From CAUJIW01 sp963205175 (GTDB lineage Bacteria; Pseudomonadota; Alphaproteobacteria; Sphingomonadales; Sphingomonadaceae), in assembly GCA_041060555.1 (NCBI GenBank), contig JBEUDS010000004.1: DNA of 64,000 bases, one strand, 5' to 3'. Shown here in pieces: positions 9,802-17,204 of the stretch. The translations under genes and the position numbers were made by a program. Each line of letters begins with the position of its first letter. Position 1 is the stretch's first letter. The notes beneath the pieces are model-generated. The model was not told where the DNA came from, made no database searches, and saw only the letters and a list, made by a program, of their open reading frames with translations.

Positions 9802-10412
9802 GCGTGGGCGAAGATGTCGATCTCCGGCCAGCCGGCGAGGTCTAGGTCGGCGCGGGCAGGCAGAAAATCGAAGCAGGCCTGGGCCAGGGCGGTACGATTC
9901 TCGCGTGCCAGGCGTTCATCGAGAATCGTCTTGAGGCGATGCAGGTACCGCACATCGCTGGCGGCATAGTCCTTCTGGGCCTCACTCAGCGTGTCGGCGC
10001 CCCAGTCGGACGACTGCTGCTGCTTGGAAATGTCGACGCCTAGCAGCTCCTTGGTCAGCTCCTTCAGGCCATGGCGATCGGTATAGGTGCGTACCAGCCG
10101 CGAGGCGATCTTGGTGCAGTAAACCGGCGCCACGGTGACGCCGAGATACTGTTTCAACACCGCAAGGTCGAAGCGGCCGAAATGAAAGATCTTGAGCTGC
10201 TCGGGATTGCTCAGCAGACGCTTGAGGTTCGGCGCGTCATACTGACCGGGCCGGAAACGCACCAGATGCTCGTCGCCATTGCCGTCCGACAGTTGCACCA
10301 GGCACAAGCGGTCGCGGCTCGGGATGAGCCCCAAGGTCTCGGTGTCGATCGCGACCGAGCCTTGCGTCAACACGTCCGCCGGCAGATCGCCTTCATGCAG
10401 AAAGATCGTCAT
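9798..10412 (-). CDS. rnd: RNase D-like 3'-5' exonuclease
   Basis: This DEDDy-family exonuclease trims RNA 3' ends. The 204-aa product has motif I DTETLG, motif II HFGRFDLAVL and motif III YAASDVRYLH, but it lacks the HRDC domains of full-length RNase D. Such short forms are common next to lptC in alphaproteobacteria. I chose the ATG at 10412 (MTIFLHEGDL) rather than an upstream frame extension that carries no recognisable sequence. It begins the rnd-lptC-lptA-lptB-rpoN run. Confidence 0.9.
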   Translation of the reverse strand: MTIFLHEGDLPADVLTQGSVAIDTETLGLIPSRDRLCLVQLSDGNGDEHLVRFRPGQYDAPNLKRLLSNPEQLKIFHFGRFDLAVLKQYLGVTVAPVYCTKIASRLVRTYTDRHGLKELTKELLGVDISKQQQSSDWGADTLSEAQKDYAASDVRYLHRLKTILDERLARENRTALAQACFDFLPARADLDLAGWPEIDIFAHA

Positions 10413-10475
10413 GGGCCGAGGCTTAGCCGGTTCGGCCGCGCCCGCCAATGGGGAAACCGCGGCCGACCGACCGGA

Positions 10476-10862
10476 TCAGGCGATTTCAGCCAGTTCCTTG
10501 GTGTCGAAGTAGAGCGGGATGATCGCTTCCACCTTGTCGTCGCGGAAGCGGAAGACCTCGCCCAGCAGCATCGAGAAGTCCTTGCCGGTGCGCTTGGCGG
10601 TGCCGGAGAGCGTCAGCAGGCCGATGGCGTGGGTGTCGCCGATGGTGATGTCGTGCAGGTTGATCGACAGCTCACTCCAGTAGCCGAAAACTTTTTCATA
10701 GACCTCCCGCAAGGCGCCCCGGCCCTTGTAGGTGCCGCCGTAGGGCAGGCCGTCGGCCTCGATCAGGGTGAAGTCCTCGGTCAGCAGAGCCTCGACGGTT
10801 GCCCAGTCGCCGGCGGCGCAGCGATCATAAAGGGTTTCAACGACGGTTTTCTTGTCGGCCAT
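10476..10862 (-). CDS. SnoaL/NTF2-like protein
   Basis: The 128-aa product has the NTF2-like cone fold pattern: an N-terminal helix VVETLYDRCAAGDW, LLTEDFTLIEADGLPYGGTYKGR, and strands ending FRFRDDKVEAIIPLYFD. This is the SnoaL-like class of small isomerases, hydrolases and accessory proteins; the beta subunits of ring-hydroxylating dioxygenases share the fold but are longer. It lies 8 bases after the Rieske oxygenase gene at 10871-12046, so the two are almost certainly cotranscribed and may act on one substrate. No catalytic residue can be assigned with confidence. Confidence 0.8.
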   Translation of the reverse strand: MADKKTVVETLYDRCAAGDWATVEALLTEDFTLIEADGLPYGGTYKGRGALREVYEKVFGYWSELSINLHDITIGDTHAIGLLTLSGTAKRTGKDFSMLLGEVFRFRDDKVEAIIPLYFDTKELAEIA

Positions 10863-10870
10863 GGTGTCTC

Positions 10871-12046
10871 TCACAGTTCGGGGGTCGGCAGGGACGGGTC
10901 GTTCTGCAGATAGTAGTCGACCCACTTGTGGAAATACTGGTTGCCGCGTTCGTTGCGGCCGAAGGTGACGTGCTTGATGGCGCCGGAATCCAAGCCGCGC
11001 TGGACGGAGAGGCCGAGCAGATAGTCCTCGTCGTTCACCACGTCGCGCAGGAACTGGATCATGTTCATCTTCTCGTCGCGCTCGGCATCGTCGGCGGGCG
11101 CCTTGCGGCTGATGAAGTTGAGGATGGTCCGGTTGCGGTCCGGCGTCGGCCCGGGCAGCAACTGGGCGATCTGGCACAACTCGGGTGCCACGAAGATCGA
11201 CACATTGGGGAACAGGGTGCGGACAAAGTCGTAGCCGTTGTTCTCGCGCGTTCCCCATTGCGCCTGCGGAATATCGCGCAGTTTGGCGATGTCGACCTGG
11301 GGGAAACCAATGCGCAGGTGGGGGCCGAAGGCCTCGAAGGTCATGATGTCGGAGAAGGTGCGGGTGGCGATGGTCTGGGGGTGCGCGGTGGCGAAATGAT
11401 AGCCCTCCAGATAGCCATCGTAGGCGATCTTCCAGTTGCCACCGACCAGCTCCCGGCTGTCGAGGTAATGCCAGTCCTTGAAACCGCAGTGCTCAAGGTC
11501 GTCGAGCATGCCACCGAGGAAGCCGCGCAGGTCGATGGGCAGGCCGGGCGTCAGGATGACAAAGATCATGCCGGCGGCTTCGTCGCACGGCAGCTGGGTC
11601 AGGCCGTGATGGGCCTTGTCGACATCGCCGAACTTCGGCCGGTCGGCGACGCCGATCAGGTTGCCGTCATTGGCATAGGTCCAGCCGTGGTAGATGCAGG
11701 TGAAGCGATTGCAGTTGCCCTTGCCGTCGTTCACGACATGCGCGCCGCGGTGGGTGCAGACGTTCAGCATGGCGCGGGCCTTGCCGTCCTTGCCGCGGGT
11801 GATCAGCACCGGCTTGCCCATCACCTCCATCGCCTTGTAATCGCCCGGATTGGGCAGCTCGGCGCTCATCGCCAGCATCAGCGGCAGGCGGTTGAAGATG
11901 AGGTCCATCTCCTGCTGCCAGGTGGCAGGATCGGTATAGCGGGAGACCGGCACGGTCATCGTGGCCGGGGCCTGGTCGGTGGTGCCGCCTTCAACGTGGT
12001 CGAGCAGGGCAGCCGCCGTCCGCGTATAGTCTGCGATGATGTCCAT
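10871..12046 (-). CDS. Rieske aromatic-ring-hydroxylating oxygenase, alpha subunit
   Basis: The 391-aa product is a Rieske non-haem iron oxygenase. The [2Fe-2S] ligands are C97 and H99 (CTHRGAH) and C117 and H120 (CIYHGW). The mononuclear iron site follows the family pattern NWK (204-206), D210, H217 and H222 in GYLEGYHFATAHP. No dedicated ferredoxin or reductase is adjacent, so electrons must come from proteins encoded elsewhere. The small NTF2-like protein downstream may be a diverged partner. Substrate is unknown; SDR, VOC and TPP-enzyme genes nearby on the same strand point to a catabolic set. Confidence 0.9.
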   Translation of the reverse strand: MDIIADYTRTAAALLDHVEGGTTDQAPATMTVPVSRYTDPATWQQEMDLIFNRLPLMLAMSAELPNPGDYKAMEVMGKPVLITRGKDGKARAMLNVCTHRGAHVVNDGKGNCNRFTCIYHGWTYANDGNLIGVADRPKFGDVDKAHHGLTQLPCDEAAGMIFVILTPGLPIDLRGFLGGMLDDLEHCGFKDWHYLDSRELVGGNWKIAYDGYLEGYHFATAHPQTIATRTFSDIMTFEAFGPHLRIGFPQVDIAKLRDIPQAQWGTRENNGYDFVRTLFPNVSIFVAPELCQIAQLLPGPTPDRNRTILNFISRKAPADDAERDEKMNMIQFLRDVVNDEDYLLGLSVQRGLDSGAIKHVTFGRNERGNQYFHKWVDYYLQNDPSLPTPEL

Positions 12047-12138
12047 TGTTGTCTCCCAAGGCGGTGGTCGTTATCTGTCACCGCCTCTGCTTGTCGCGCC
12101 GGCGGGGCGCGACCTCAACCGTCAATCCTGACAGGCCC

Positions 12139-12723
12139 ATGTCGATGTCCGCTGATCGCCCCTACGACATTGTAACGCTGGAGCAGGGTTCGGCGGCCTG
12201 GCGCGCCTGGCGACACGGCGGCATCGGCGCCTCCGACGCGCCGGCGATCATGGGCGAGAACCCGTGGCGCAGCGCCCGGGCCGTGCTGCGCGAGAAGCGC
12301 CAGCCGCCGGTCGAGCGTTATATCAACGGCGCGATGGCGCGCGGCTCGCGGCTCGAACCTGTCGCCCGTCGTCGTTATGTCGAACGTACCGGCATCGACG
12401 TGGTGCCGGTATGCCTGCAACATCGGGGGACGAACTGGTTGCGCGCCAGTGCCGATGGTTTGTCGGCGGAGGGGGGGCGGCTGGTGGAGATCAAGTGCGG
12501 GGAATCGGTCTATCGCAAGACAGCCGAGGCCCGGCGGGTGCCGAGACTCTACGTCGGACAGGTGCAGCATCAACTGGCGGTGACCGGCCTGGAGGCCGCC
12601 GACTTCTTCTGCCATTGGCCGGGCCTGCCCGACCTGCTCGTCACGGTGGCGCGCGACGAGGACTATATCGCGCGGCTGCTGGAGGCGGAACAACGCCTGT
12701 GGGAGGCGGTCATCGCGCCCTGA
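12139..12723 (+). CDS. YqaJ-like viral-recombinase-type exonuclease
   Basis: The 194-aa product matches the YqaJ/lambda-exonuclease nuclease family, which resects dsDNA ends in phage recombination. Seen here are the N-terminal GIGASDAPAIMGENPW signature (residues 28-43), E73 in RLEPVARRRY, and the PD-(D/E)xK site D106...E117-I-K119 in SADGLSAEGGRLVEIKCG, followed by the VGQVQHQLAVTG helix. No single-strand annealing protein (Bet, RecT) or other phage gene is adjacent. It lies head-to-head with the Rieske oxygenase gene and looks like a domesticated or stranded phage gene. Confidence 0.85.
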   Translation: MSMSADRPYDIVTLEQGSAAWRAWRHGGIGASDAPAIMGENPWRSARAVLREKRQPPVERYINGAMARGSRLEPVARRRYVERTGIDVVPVCLQHRGTNWLRASADGLSAEGGRLVEIKCGESVYRKTAEARRVPRLYVGQVQHQLAVTGLEAADFFCHWPGLPDLLVTVARDEDYIARLLEAEQRLWEAVIAP

Positions 12724-12734
12724 CCGCCCGCCCG

Positions 12735-12995
12735 TCAGAAGCCGCAGAAGCGGTCGTCGAAGATGGTGAAGGCGATCATCGTGTAGGTGTCGCGGATGCC
12801 GGTGATGCCCTGCACGCGTTCGTTGACGAACTGGCCGATGTTGACGTCATCGGGCACGACGAACTGGGCCAGGATATCGTACTGGCCGCTGACGGAGGCC
12901 ACTTCGACTGCTTCGGCGATCGTCTGGAGTAGCGCCTGCCCAACCGCATAGGTGTGCCCCAGCTCGCATTTGATGAACACGTAGAACTTGGCCAT
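12735..12995 (-). CDS. Stand-alone Lrp/AsnC ligand-binding (RAM) domain
   Basis: The 86-aa product consists only of the C-terminal alpha-beta RAM domain of Lrp/AsnC regulators (FVNERVQGITGIRDTYTMIAF) with no helix-turn-helix. Such stand-alone RAM proteins occur in many bacteria and may bind amino acids or hetero-associate with full-length Lrp proteins; one such C-terminus is visible at 63757. The ATG at 12995 gives MAKFYVFIKCELGHTY, a good domain start; an upstream extension is unsupported. It is convergent with the YqaJ-like gene (11-base gap). Confidence 0.85.
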   Translation of the reverse strand: MAKFYVFIKCELGHTYAVGQALLQTIAEAVEVASVSGQYDILAQFVVPDDVNIGQFVNERVQGITGIRDTYTMIAFTIFDDRFCGF

Positions 12996-13106
12996 GGCAT
13001 CCTCGTCGCTTGCCCGGCAGCGCCGGCATGCTCCTTTGCCACAGCGAAAGCGTGACTCCAACTCTCCTGACGTTTCGCCGGGTGACGTTTCGTCTGGGCA
13101 AGGCGG

Positions 13107-14828
13107 TCAAGCCGGCGGGGCGGCGAAGCTCACGCCGCGCAGGATGACCCCGGTCCAGAAATCATCCATCGGGTGGGCGGTGAAATCGACCTGCACGTCG
13201 ATCACCGTCGGCTGGCGCGCGGCCTGGGCGCGGGCGAAAGCCGCCGGCAGGTCCTCGATGGCGCCGATGCGTTCGCCCCGGCAGCCATAGCCTTCCGCGA
13301 CCTTGGCGAAATCGACATCGGTGAGCTTGGTGCCGAAATTGCGGTTCTGGAACAGCTGCTCGCCCAGCGGCCGATACATGCCCCAGTGGGAATCGTTGGC
13401 GACGATGACGATGACGTTCAGGCCATAGCGCGCCGCGGTTTCCAGCTCCTGGCTGGTCATCGCCATGGCGCCGTCGCCGGCGATGCACACCACCGTGCGG
13501 TCAGGGTGCACCAGCTTGGCGGCATTGGCCATCGGCAGGCCGAAGCCCAGATGGCCCATGCCCGGCACGAACAGGTTGGCCCGCGGATCATCGGGATGAA
13601 TGAAGGTATGGGTCCATTCCATGATCTGCCCGCCGTCGAAGCAGACGATGGCGTCCGGCGGCAGCAGGGCGGCGACCTGGCGGGCAAAGCTCGCCTCGTT
13701 GAGGATGTTGGTGCCCGGCGTCACGCGGGCATCGGCGATGTCCTCGACGCGCTGGCGATACCGCCGGCGCTCGGCCCGCAGGCTTTCTGGCCAGCGATCA
13801 TCCATCGCCAGCGGCCTCCCTGCCAGCGCCGCCGCCAGCAGGTCCAGCGCCTCGCGGGCATCCGCCTGCAGCCCGAGCGCCAGCGGCACGTTGCGCCCGA
13901 GCGCCTCGTCGTCGATGTCGATCTGGACGATCTTCTGGCCGGCCGGCACCGGGTGGCTGGGCGGCTTGTTGACCGGCATCATGCTGGAGAACTTGCAGCC
14001 GAAGGCGACGATCAGGTCCGCTTCGTGGCAGGCCTTGGTGATCGAGGTGCCGCCCAGCACGCCGCCACTGCCGATATGCTCGGGCGCGTCATCCGGCACC
14101 GTGCCGCGCGCGTTGGGCGTTGCGGTCGCCGGGATGCCGGTTTGGCCCATCAGGGTGCGGAAGGCGGCCACCGCGTCGGAGCGCACGACGCCGCCACCGG
14201 CGATCAGCAGCGGCCTGCGGGCGCTGGCGATCATGTCGGCGAGCCGGGCGACGTCAGCGGCGTTGGGGGCTGGTCGCAGTCGGGCGATAGCCGGGATGCT
14301 GTCCACGTCATGCGAACAGGGGGCGGCGGCGACATCGCAGGGGATGTCCAGATGCACGGGCCCCGGCCGGCCCGAGCGGGCGATATGGATGGCGCGCTCG
14401 ATGAGTTCGCCGGCGCGCTCGGGATAGCGGATCTGCGCGCTCCACTTGGTGATCGGTTTGTACAGCCCGATGTGGTCGGCGTTCTGCAACAGGTCGCGGG
14501 CCGGATCGACCGAATCCGCCTGGTTGTTGGGGGTGATGACCAGCAGCGGGACATTGTCGGCCCAGGCAGCGGCAACGCCCGGCACCATGTTGGTGGCGCC
14601 AGGGCCGACAGTGGCGAAACACACCGCCATGCCGTCGGTAAGCTTGGCCAGGGCATGCCCCATGTGACCGGCGGCTTCCTCGTGGCGGGTGGTGATGTAG
14701 GTGAACCATGGATCCTTGCCGGCGCCGTCCATCAGCAGGCCGATCTGCGCGGCGGGCAGACCGAAGACATGGCGGATGCCGTGCTTCTTGAGGATCTTGA
14801 TGAGAACACTGCTGACAGTTTCTGACAT
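13107..14828 (-). CDS. Thiamine-pyrophosphate-dependent enzyme, acetolactate-synthase-like
   Basis: The 573-aa product has the three-domain layout of the acetolactate synthase, benzoylformate decarboxylase and benzaldehyde lyase superfamily. The cofactor-activating glutamate lies in TRHEEAAGHM near residue 50, and the C-terminal TPP motif is GDGAMAMTSQE...VIVANDSHWGM. It lacks the company expected of a biosynthetic acetolactate synthase (no ilvH or ilvC nearby). Its neighbours on the same strand are a VOC protein and two SDRs. A carbon-carbon lyase or 2-oxoacid decarboxylase in a catabolic route is likely. Start chosen at ATG 14828 (MSETVSSVLIKIL). Confidence 0.85.
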   Translation of the reverse strand: MSETVSSVLIKILKKHGIRHVFGLPAAQIGLLMDGAGKDPWFTYITTRHEEAAGHMGHALAKLTDGMAVCFATVGPGATNMVPGVAAAWADNVPLLVITPNNQADSVDPARDLLQNADHIGLYKPITKWSAQIRYPERAGELIERAIHIARSGRPGPVHLDIPCDVAAAPCSHDVDSIPAIARLRPAPNAADVARLADMIASARRPLLIAGGGVVRSDAVAAFRTLMGQTGIPATATPNARGTVPDDAPEHIGSGGVLGGTSITKACHEADLIVAFGCKFSSMMPVNKPPSHPVPAGQKIVQIDIDDEALGRNVPLALGLQADAREALDLLAAALAGRPLAMDDRWPESLRAERRRYRQRVEDIADARVTPGTNILNEASFARQVAALLPPDAIVCFDGGQIMEWTHTFIHPDDPRANLFVPGMGHLGFGLPMANAAKLVHPDRTVVCIAGDGAMAMTSQELETAARYGLNVIVIVANDSHWGMYRPLGEQLFQNRNFGTKLTDVDFAKVAEGYGCRGERIGAIEDLPAAFARAQAARQPTVIDVQVDFTAHPMDDFWTGVILRGVSFAAPPA

Positions 14829-14856
14829 GGCGGACTCCCGTTGCGCCGGATTGAAT

Positions 14857-15402
14857 TCAGCCGACGATGCGGACAGGGTCGCTGCCGTCCCAGCCGACAT
14901 TGGCGAGGCGCATCGGCGTGAACAGCGCCTCGACCTTGGGCGTCACCTCGATCAGTTCGATCATGCCCGGCAGATCGCGCCGGCTGTCGACGTAGGCGGC
15001 GCGACCGCCCACCGCGACCTCGGCTTCCAGCGCCAGGTCATAGCCGTCGGCGAGATAGCCCTTGAGCACGTCGTCATAGCTCTGCGGCGTGCAGGCCACG
15101 GCGAAGTGGTGGAAGCCCCAGCCGCGCTGGTCGCGCACCTCGGTGTAAACGCTGGGCACGTCGTTGTTCTGCTGGATCAGCTCGAACATCATGCCGCCGG
15201 AAAAGCCGAGCGCCAGCGTCAGGTCGACATCGGTCGGCTGGCCGCGATAGCGCACCCAGTCGAAGGCGAAATGCTCGATGACGAACCACGGGCCGACATT
15301 GAGCTGTTTGGCGTAGGCCGGCAGGGCGGCCTTGATGTCCGGCACGATGAAGGCCATCTGGATGACGCCGTTTTCCGGCTGGCCCCAGTTCCAATGCGGC
15401 AT
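14857..15402 (-). CDS. VOC (glyoxalase/dioxygenase superfamily) protein
   Basis: The 181-aa product has two beta-alpha-beta-beta-beta units of the vicinal-oxygen-chelate fold: IQMAFIVPDIKAALPAYAKQL with FSGGMMFELIQQ, and GWGFHHFAVACTPQSYDDV with LPGMIELIEVT. Candidate metal ligands are H106-H107 and the glutamates of FELIQ and IELIE. The fold serves isomerases, epimerases and ring-cleaving dioxygenases, so the reaction cannot be named. It lies 28 bases downstream of the following SDR unit's operon partner and 28 bases upstream of the TPP enzyme, in one minus-strand run. Confidence 0.85.
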   Translation of the reverse strand: MPHWNWGQPENGVIQMAFIVPDIKAALPAYAKQLNVGPWFVIEHFAFDWVRYRGQPTDVDLTLALGFSGGMMFELIQQNNDVPSVYTEVRDQRGWGFHHFAVACTPQSYDDVLKGYLADGYDLALEAEVAVGGRAAYVDSRRDLPGMIELIEVTPKVEALFTPMRLANVGWDGSDPVRIVG

Positions 15403-15435
15403 GAAGAGTCCTTTCCGTTTTCAGCTGCCCCGGTG

Positions 15436-16224
15436 TCAGCTGGCGAGGGTGAAGCCGCCGTCGATGGCAAGCGATTGCCCGGTCACGTAGCGGGCCTCGT
15501 CGGAGGCGAGGAACAGCACGGCGTTGGCGATGTCGACCGGCTCCTGGAACGCCCCCATCGGAATGTTCTGGGCAACGAATCCGGCGGCGAATTCTTCCTT
15601 CGAGACGCCTGTTTCGCTCGACAGTCGCTCGAACAGCGTCTCCAGCATCGGCGTGCGGACCTGGCCCGGGTGCACCGAATTGCAGCGGATCTTCTGTCCG
15701 CCGCGGGCACAGTGCAGCGCGATCGACTTGCTGAGATGCTCGACCGCCGCTTTCGAGGCGCCATAGGCGGTGATGAACGGCGTGGGCACCAGGGCGGCCA
15801 CCGACGAGAAGTTGATGATCGCGCCGCCGCCGGATTGGGCGATGGGGTCGATGCCGTATTTGCAGCCAAGGAAGACGCCGGTGGCGTTGACCTCGAAAAT
15901 GCGGTTCCAGTCGGCCAGCGGCGTGCCCTGCGGGTCCTTGGGGGCATCGGCGCGCCCTTCGGTGCCGGCGTTGTTGACCAGAATGTGCAGCGCGCCTTCC
16001 CGCGCCGCGATCGAGGCATAGAGGTCGAGCCACTGCTGCTCGCTGCTGACGTCGTGTCGCACGAAGCGCCCGCCGATACGCTGGGCCACCGCCTCGCCGG
16101 CGGGGTTGACGTCGCTGAGCACGACACGCGCGCCTTCTTCGGCCAGGCGTACGGCAATCGCCTCGCCCAGTCCCTGTGCCGCGCCGGTTACCAGCGCGAT
16201 CTTGCCTTCAACGCGTCCTGTCAT
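15436..16224 (-). CDS. Short-chain dehydrogenase/reductase (first of a tandem pair)
   Basis: The 262-aa classical SDR has the cofactor motif TGAAQGLG, NNAG, the catalytic serine in NFSSVAAL and YGASK. D37 after the second beta strand (VVLSDVN) favours NAD over NADP. It ends with the typical YVTGQSLAIDGGF. Ten bases separate it from the SDR upstream, with which it shares strand and probably transcript. Alcohol or diol oxidation in the breakdown route is the simplest role; the substrate is unknown. Confidence 0.88.
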   Translation of the reverse strand: MTGRVEGKIALVTGAAQGLGEAIAVRLAEEGARVVLSDVNPAGEAVAQRIGGRFVRHDVSSEQQWLDLYASIAAREGALHILVNNAGTEGRADAPKDPQGTPLADWNRIFEVNATGVFLGCKYGIDPIAQSGGGAIINFSSVAALVPTPFITAYGASKAAVEHLSKSIALHCARGGQKIRCNSVHPGQVRTPMLETLFERLSSETGVSKEEFAAGFVAQNIPMGAFQEPVDIANAVLFLASDEARYVTGQSLAIDGGFTLAS

Positions 16225-16234
16225 GACTCACCTT

Positions 16235-17020
16235 TCAAAAATGGGCGGAAGGAGGGCCGGCCAGCTGGGCGCCATCGACCAGCAGACCGGAGCCGCTGAT
16301 CATCGCAGCCTCGTCGGAGGCTGCAAACAGGCAGGCATTGGCGATGTCCTGCGGCGTCGCCACCCGCCCGATGGGGACCAGACGCGCCATGCCCGCCAGC
16401 AGGTCGGCCCGCTGCGCACCGGCGGCCTCGGCCACCGGATCGAGCATTTCGGTATCCACATAGGTCGGGTGGATCGAGACGCAGCGGATCGGGTAGCGCT
16501 GCTCGGCACAATGCATGGCGACCGACTTGGTGAGCACGGTGACGCCGCCCTTGCTGGCGCAATAGCCGGCGATGTCGGACGGGCCGACGATGCCGCCCAT
16601 CGACGACATGTTGACAATGGCGCCGGCCCCGCCCGAGCGCACGATGCCCTTGATGCCGTGTTTGCAGCCCAGCATCACGCCGGTGAGGTTGACGGCGATC
16701 ATCGCGTGCCAGTCTTCCAGCGTCGTGTCCTCGATGCTGCCGCCGCGGCCGATGCCGGCAATGTTGGCGACGATGTCGAGCTTGCCGAAGCGGTCGATGG
16801 CGGCCTGGACGGCGGCCTCCCAGGCCGGCTCCGACGTCACGTCGAGCAGGTGGGCCTCGGCCTGTGCGCCGATAGTCCCGGCGACGCGCTGTGCCGCCGC
16901 GAGGTTGATGTCGGCGACGAACACGCTTGCGCCTTCCCGGGCGAAGGTGAGGGCGGTGGCGCGGCCGATGCCGGAGCCGCCGCCGGTCACCAGCGCCACC
17001 TTGTTCGCCAGTCTTGCCAT
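16235..17020 (-). CDS. Short-chain dehydrogenase/reductase (second of a tandem pair)
   Basis: The 261-aa SDR has TGGGSGIG, the NAD-preferring aspartate in FVADIN, a variant NIAG instead of NNAG, the serine in NMSSMGG and YCASK. It is clearly related to the neighbouring SDR but not a recent duplicate. It is the first gene of the minus-strand run SDR-SDR-VOC-TPP enzyme. The gap to the TonB receptor (184 bases) is likely to hold the promoter; I saw no clear motif there. Confidence 0.88.
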   Translation of the reverse strand: MARLANKVALVTGGGSGIGRATALTFAREGASVFVADINLAAAQRVAGTIGAQAEAHLLDVTSEPAWEAAVQAAIDRFGKLDIVANIAGIGRGGSIEDTTLEDWHAMIAVNLTGVMLGCKHGIKGIVRSGGAGAIVNMSSMGGIVGPSDIAGYCASKGGVTVLTKSVAMHCAEQRYPIRCVSIHPTYVDTEMLDPVAEAAGAQRADLLAGMARLVPIGRVATPQDIANACLFAASDEAAMISGSGLLVDGAQLAGPPSAHF

Positions 17021-17204
17021 TGCCCTATTCTCCCCGGTTGCTGCTGTATCGGTCGGCTGAACGGTGGGTCAGGCCGGGGTGCGGGAGGGGGTGCTCCCGC
17101 GGCCGGGCCTGACGGCGTGATCGCCGGGGCAGGAACCACCCGCGATGGCTGCTGGCGCAGCGCACCGCGGGTGGCCATTCCTGATCCCGTTGGCGTCAGG
17201 CGCG

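Noticed and set aside
10799..12175. A long plus-strand frame opposite the Rieske oxygenase gene
   Set aside because: Its sequence has no recognisable domain and shadows an unmistakable Rieske gene on the other strand.
13107..14828. Assignment as biosynthetic acetolactate synthase (ilvB)
   Set aside because: No ilvH or ilvC neighbours; the catabolic context favours another TPP-dependent reaction.
13173..16299. Two long plus-strand frames opposite the TPP enzyme, VOC and SDR genes
   Set aside because: They are mirror frames of well-marked genes, with Gly/Arg/Val-rich low-information translations.
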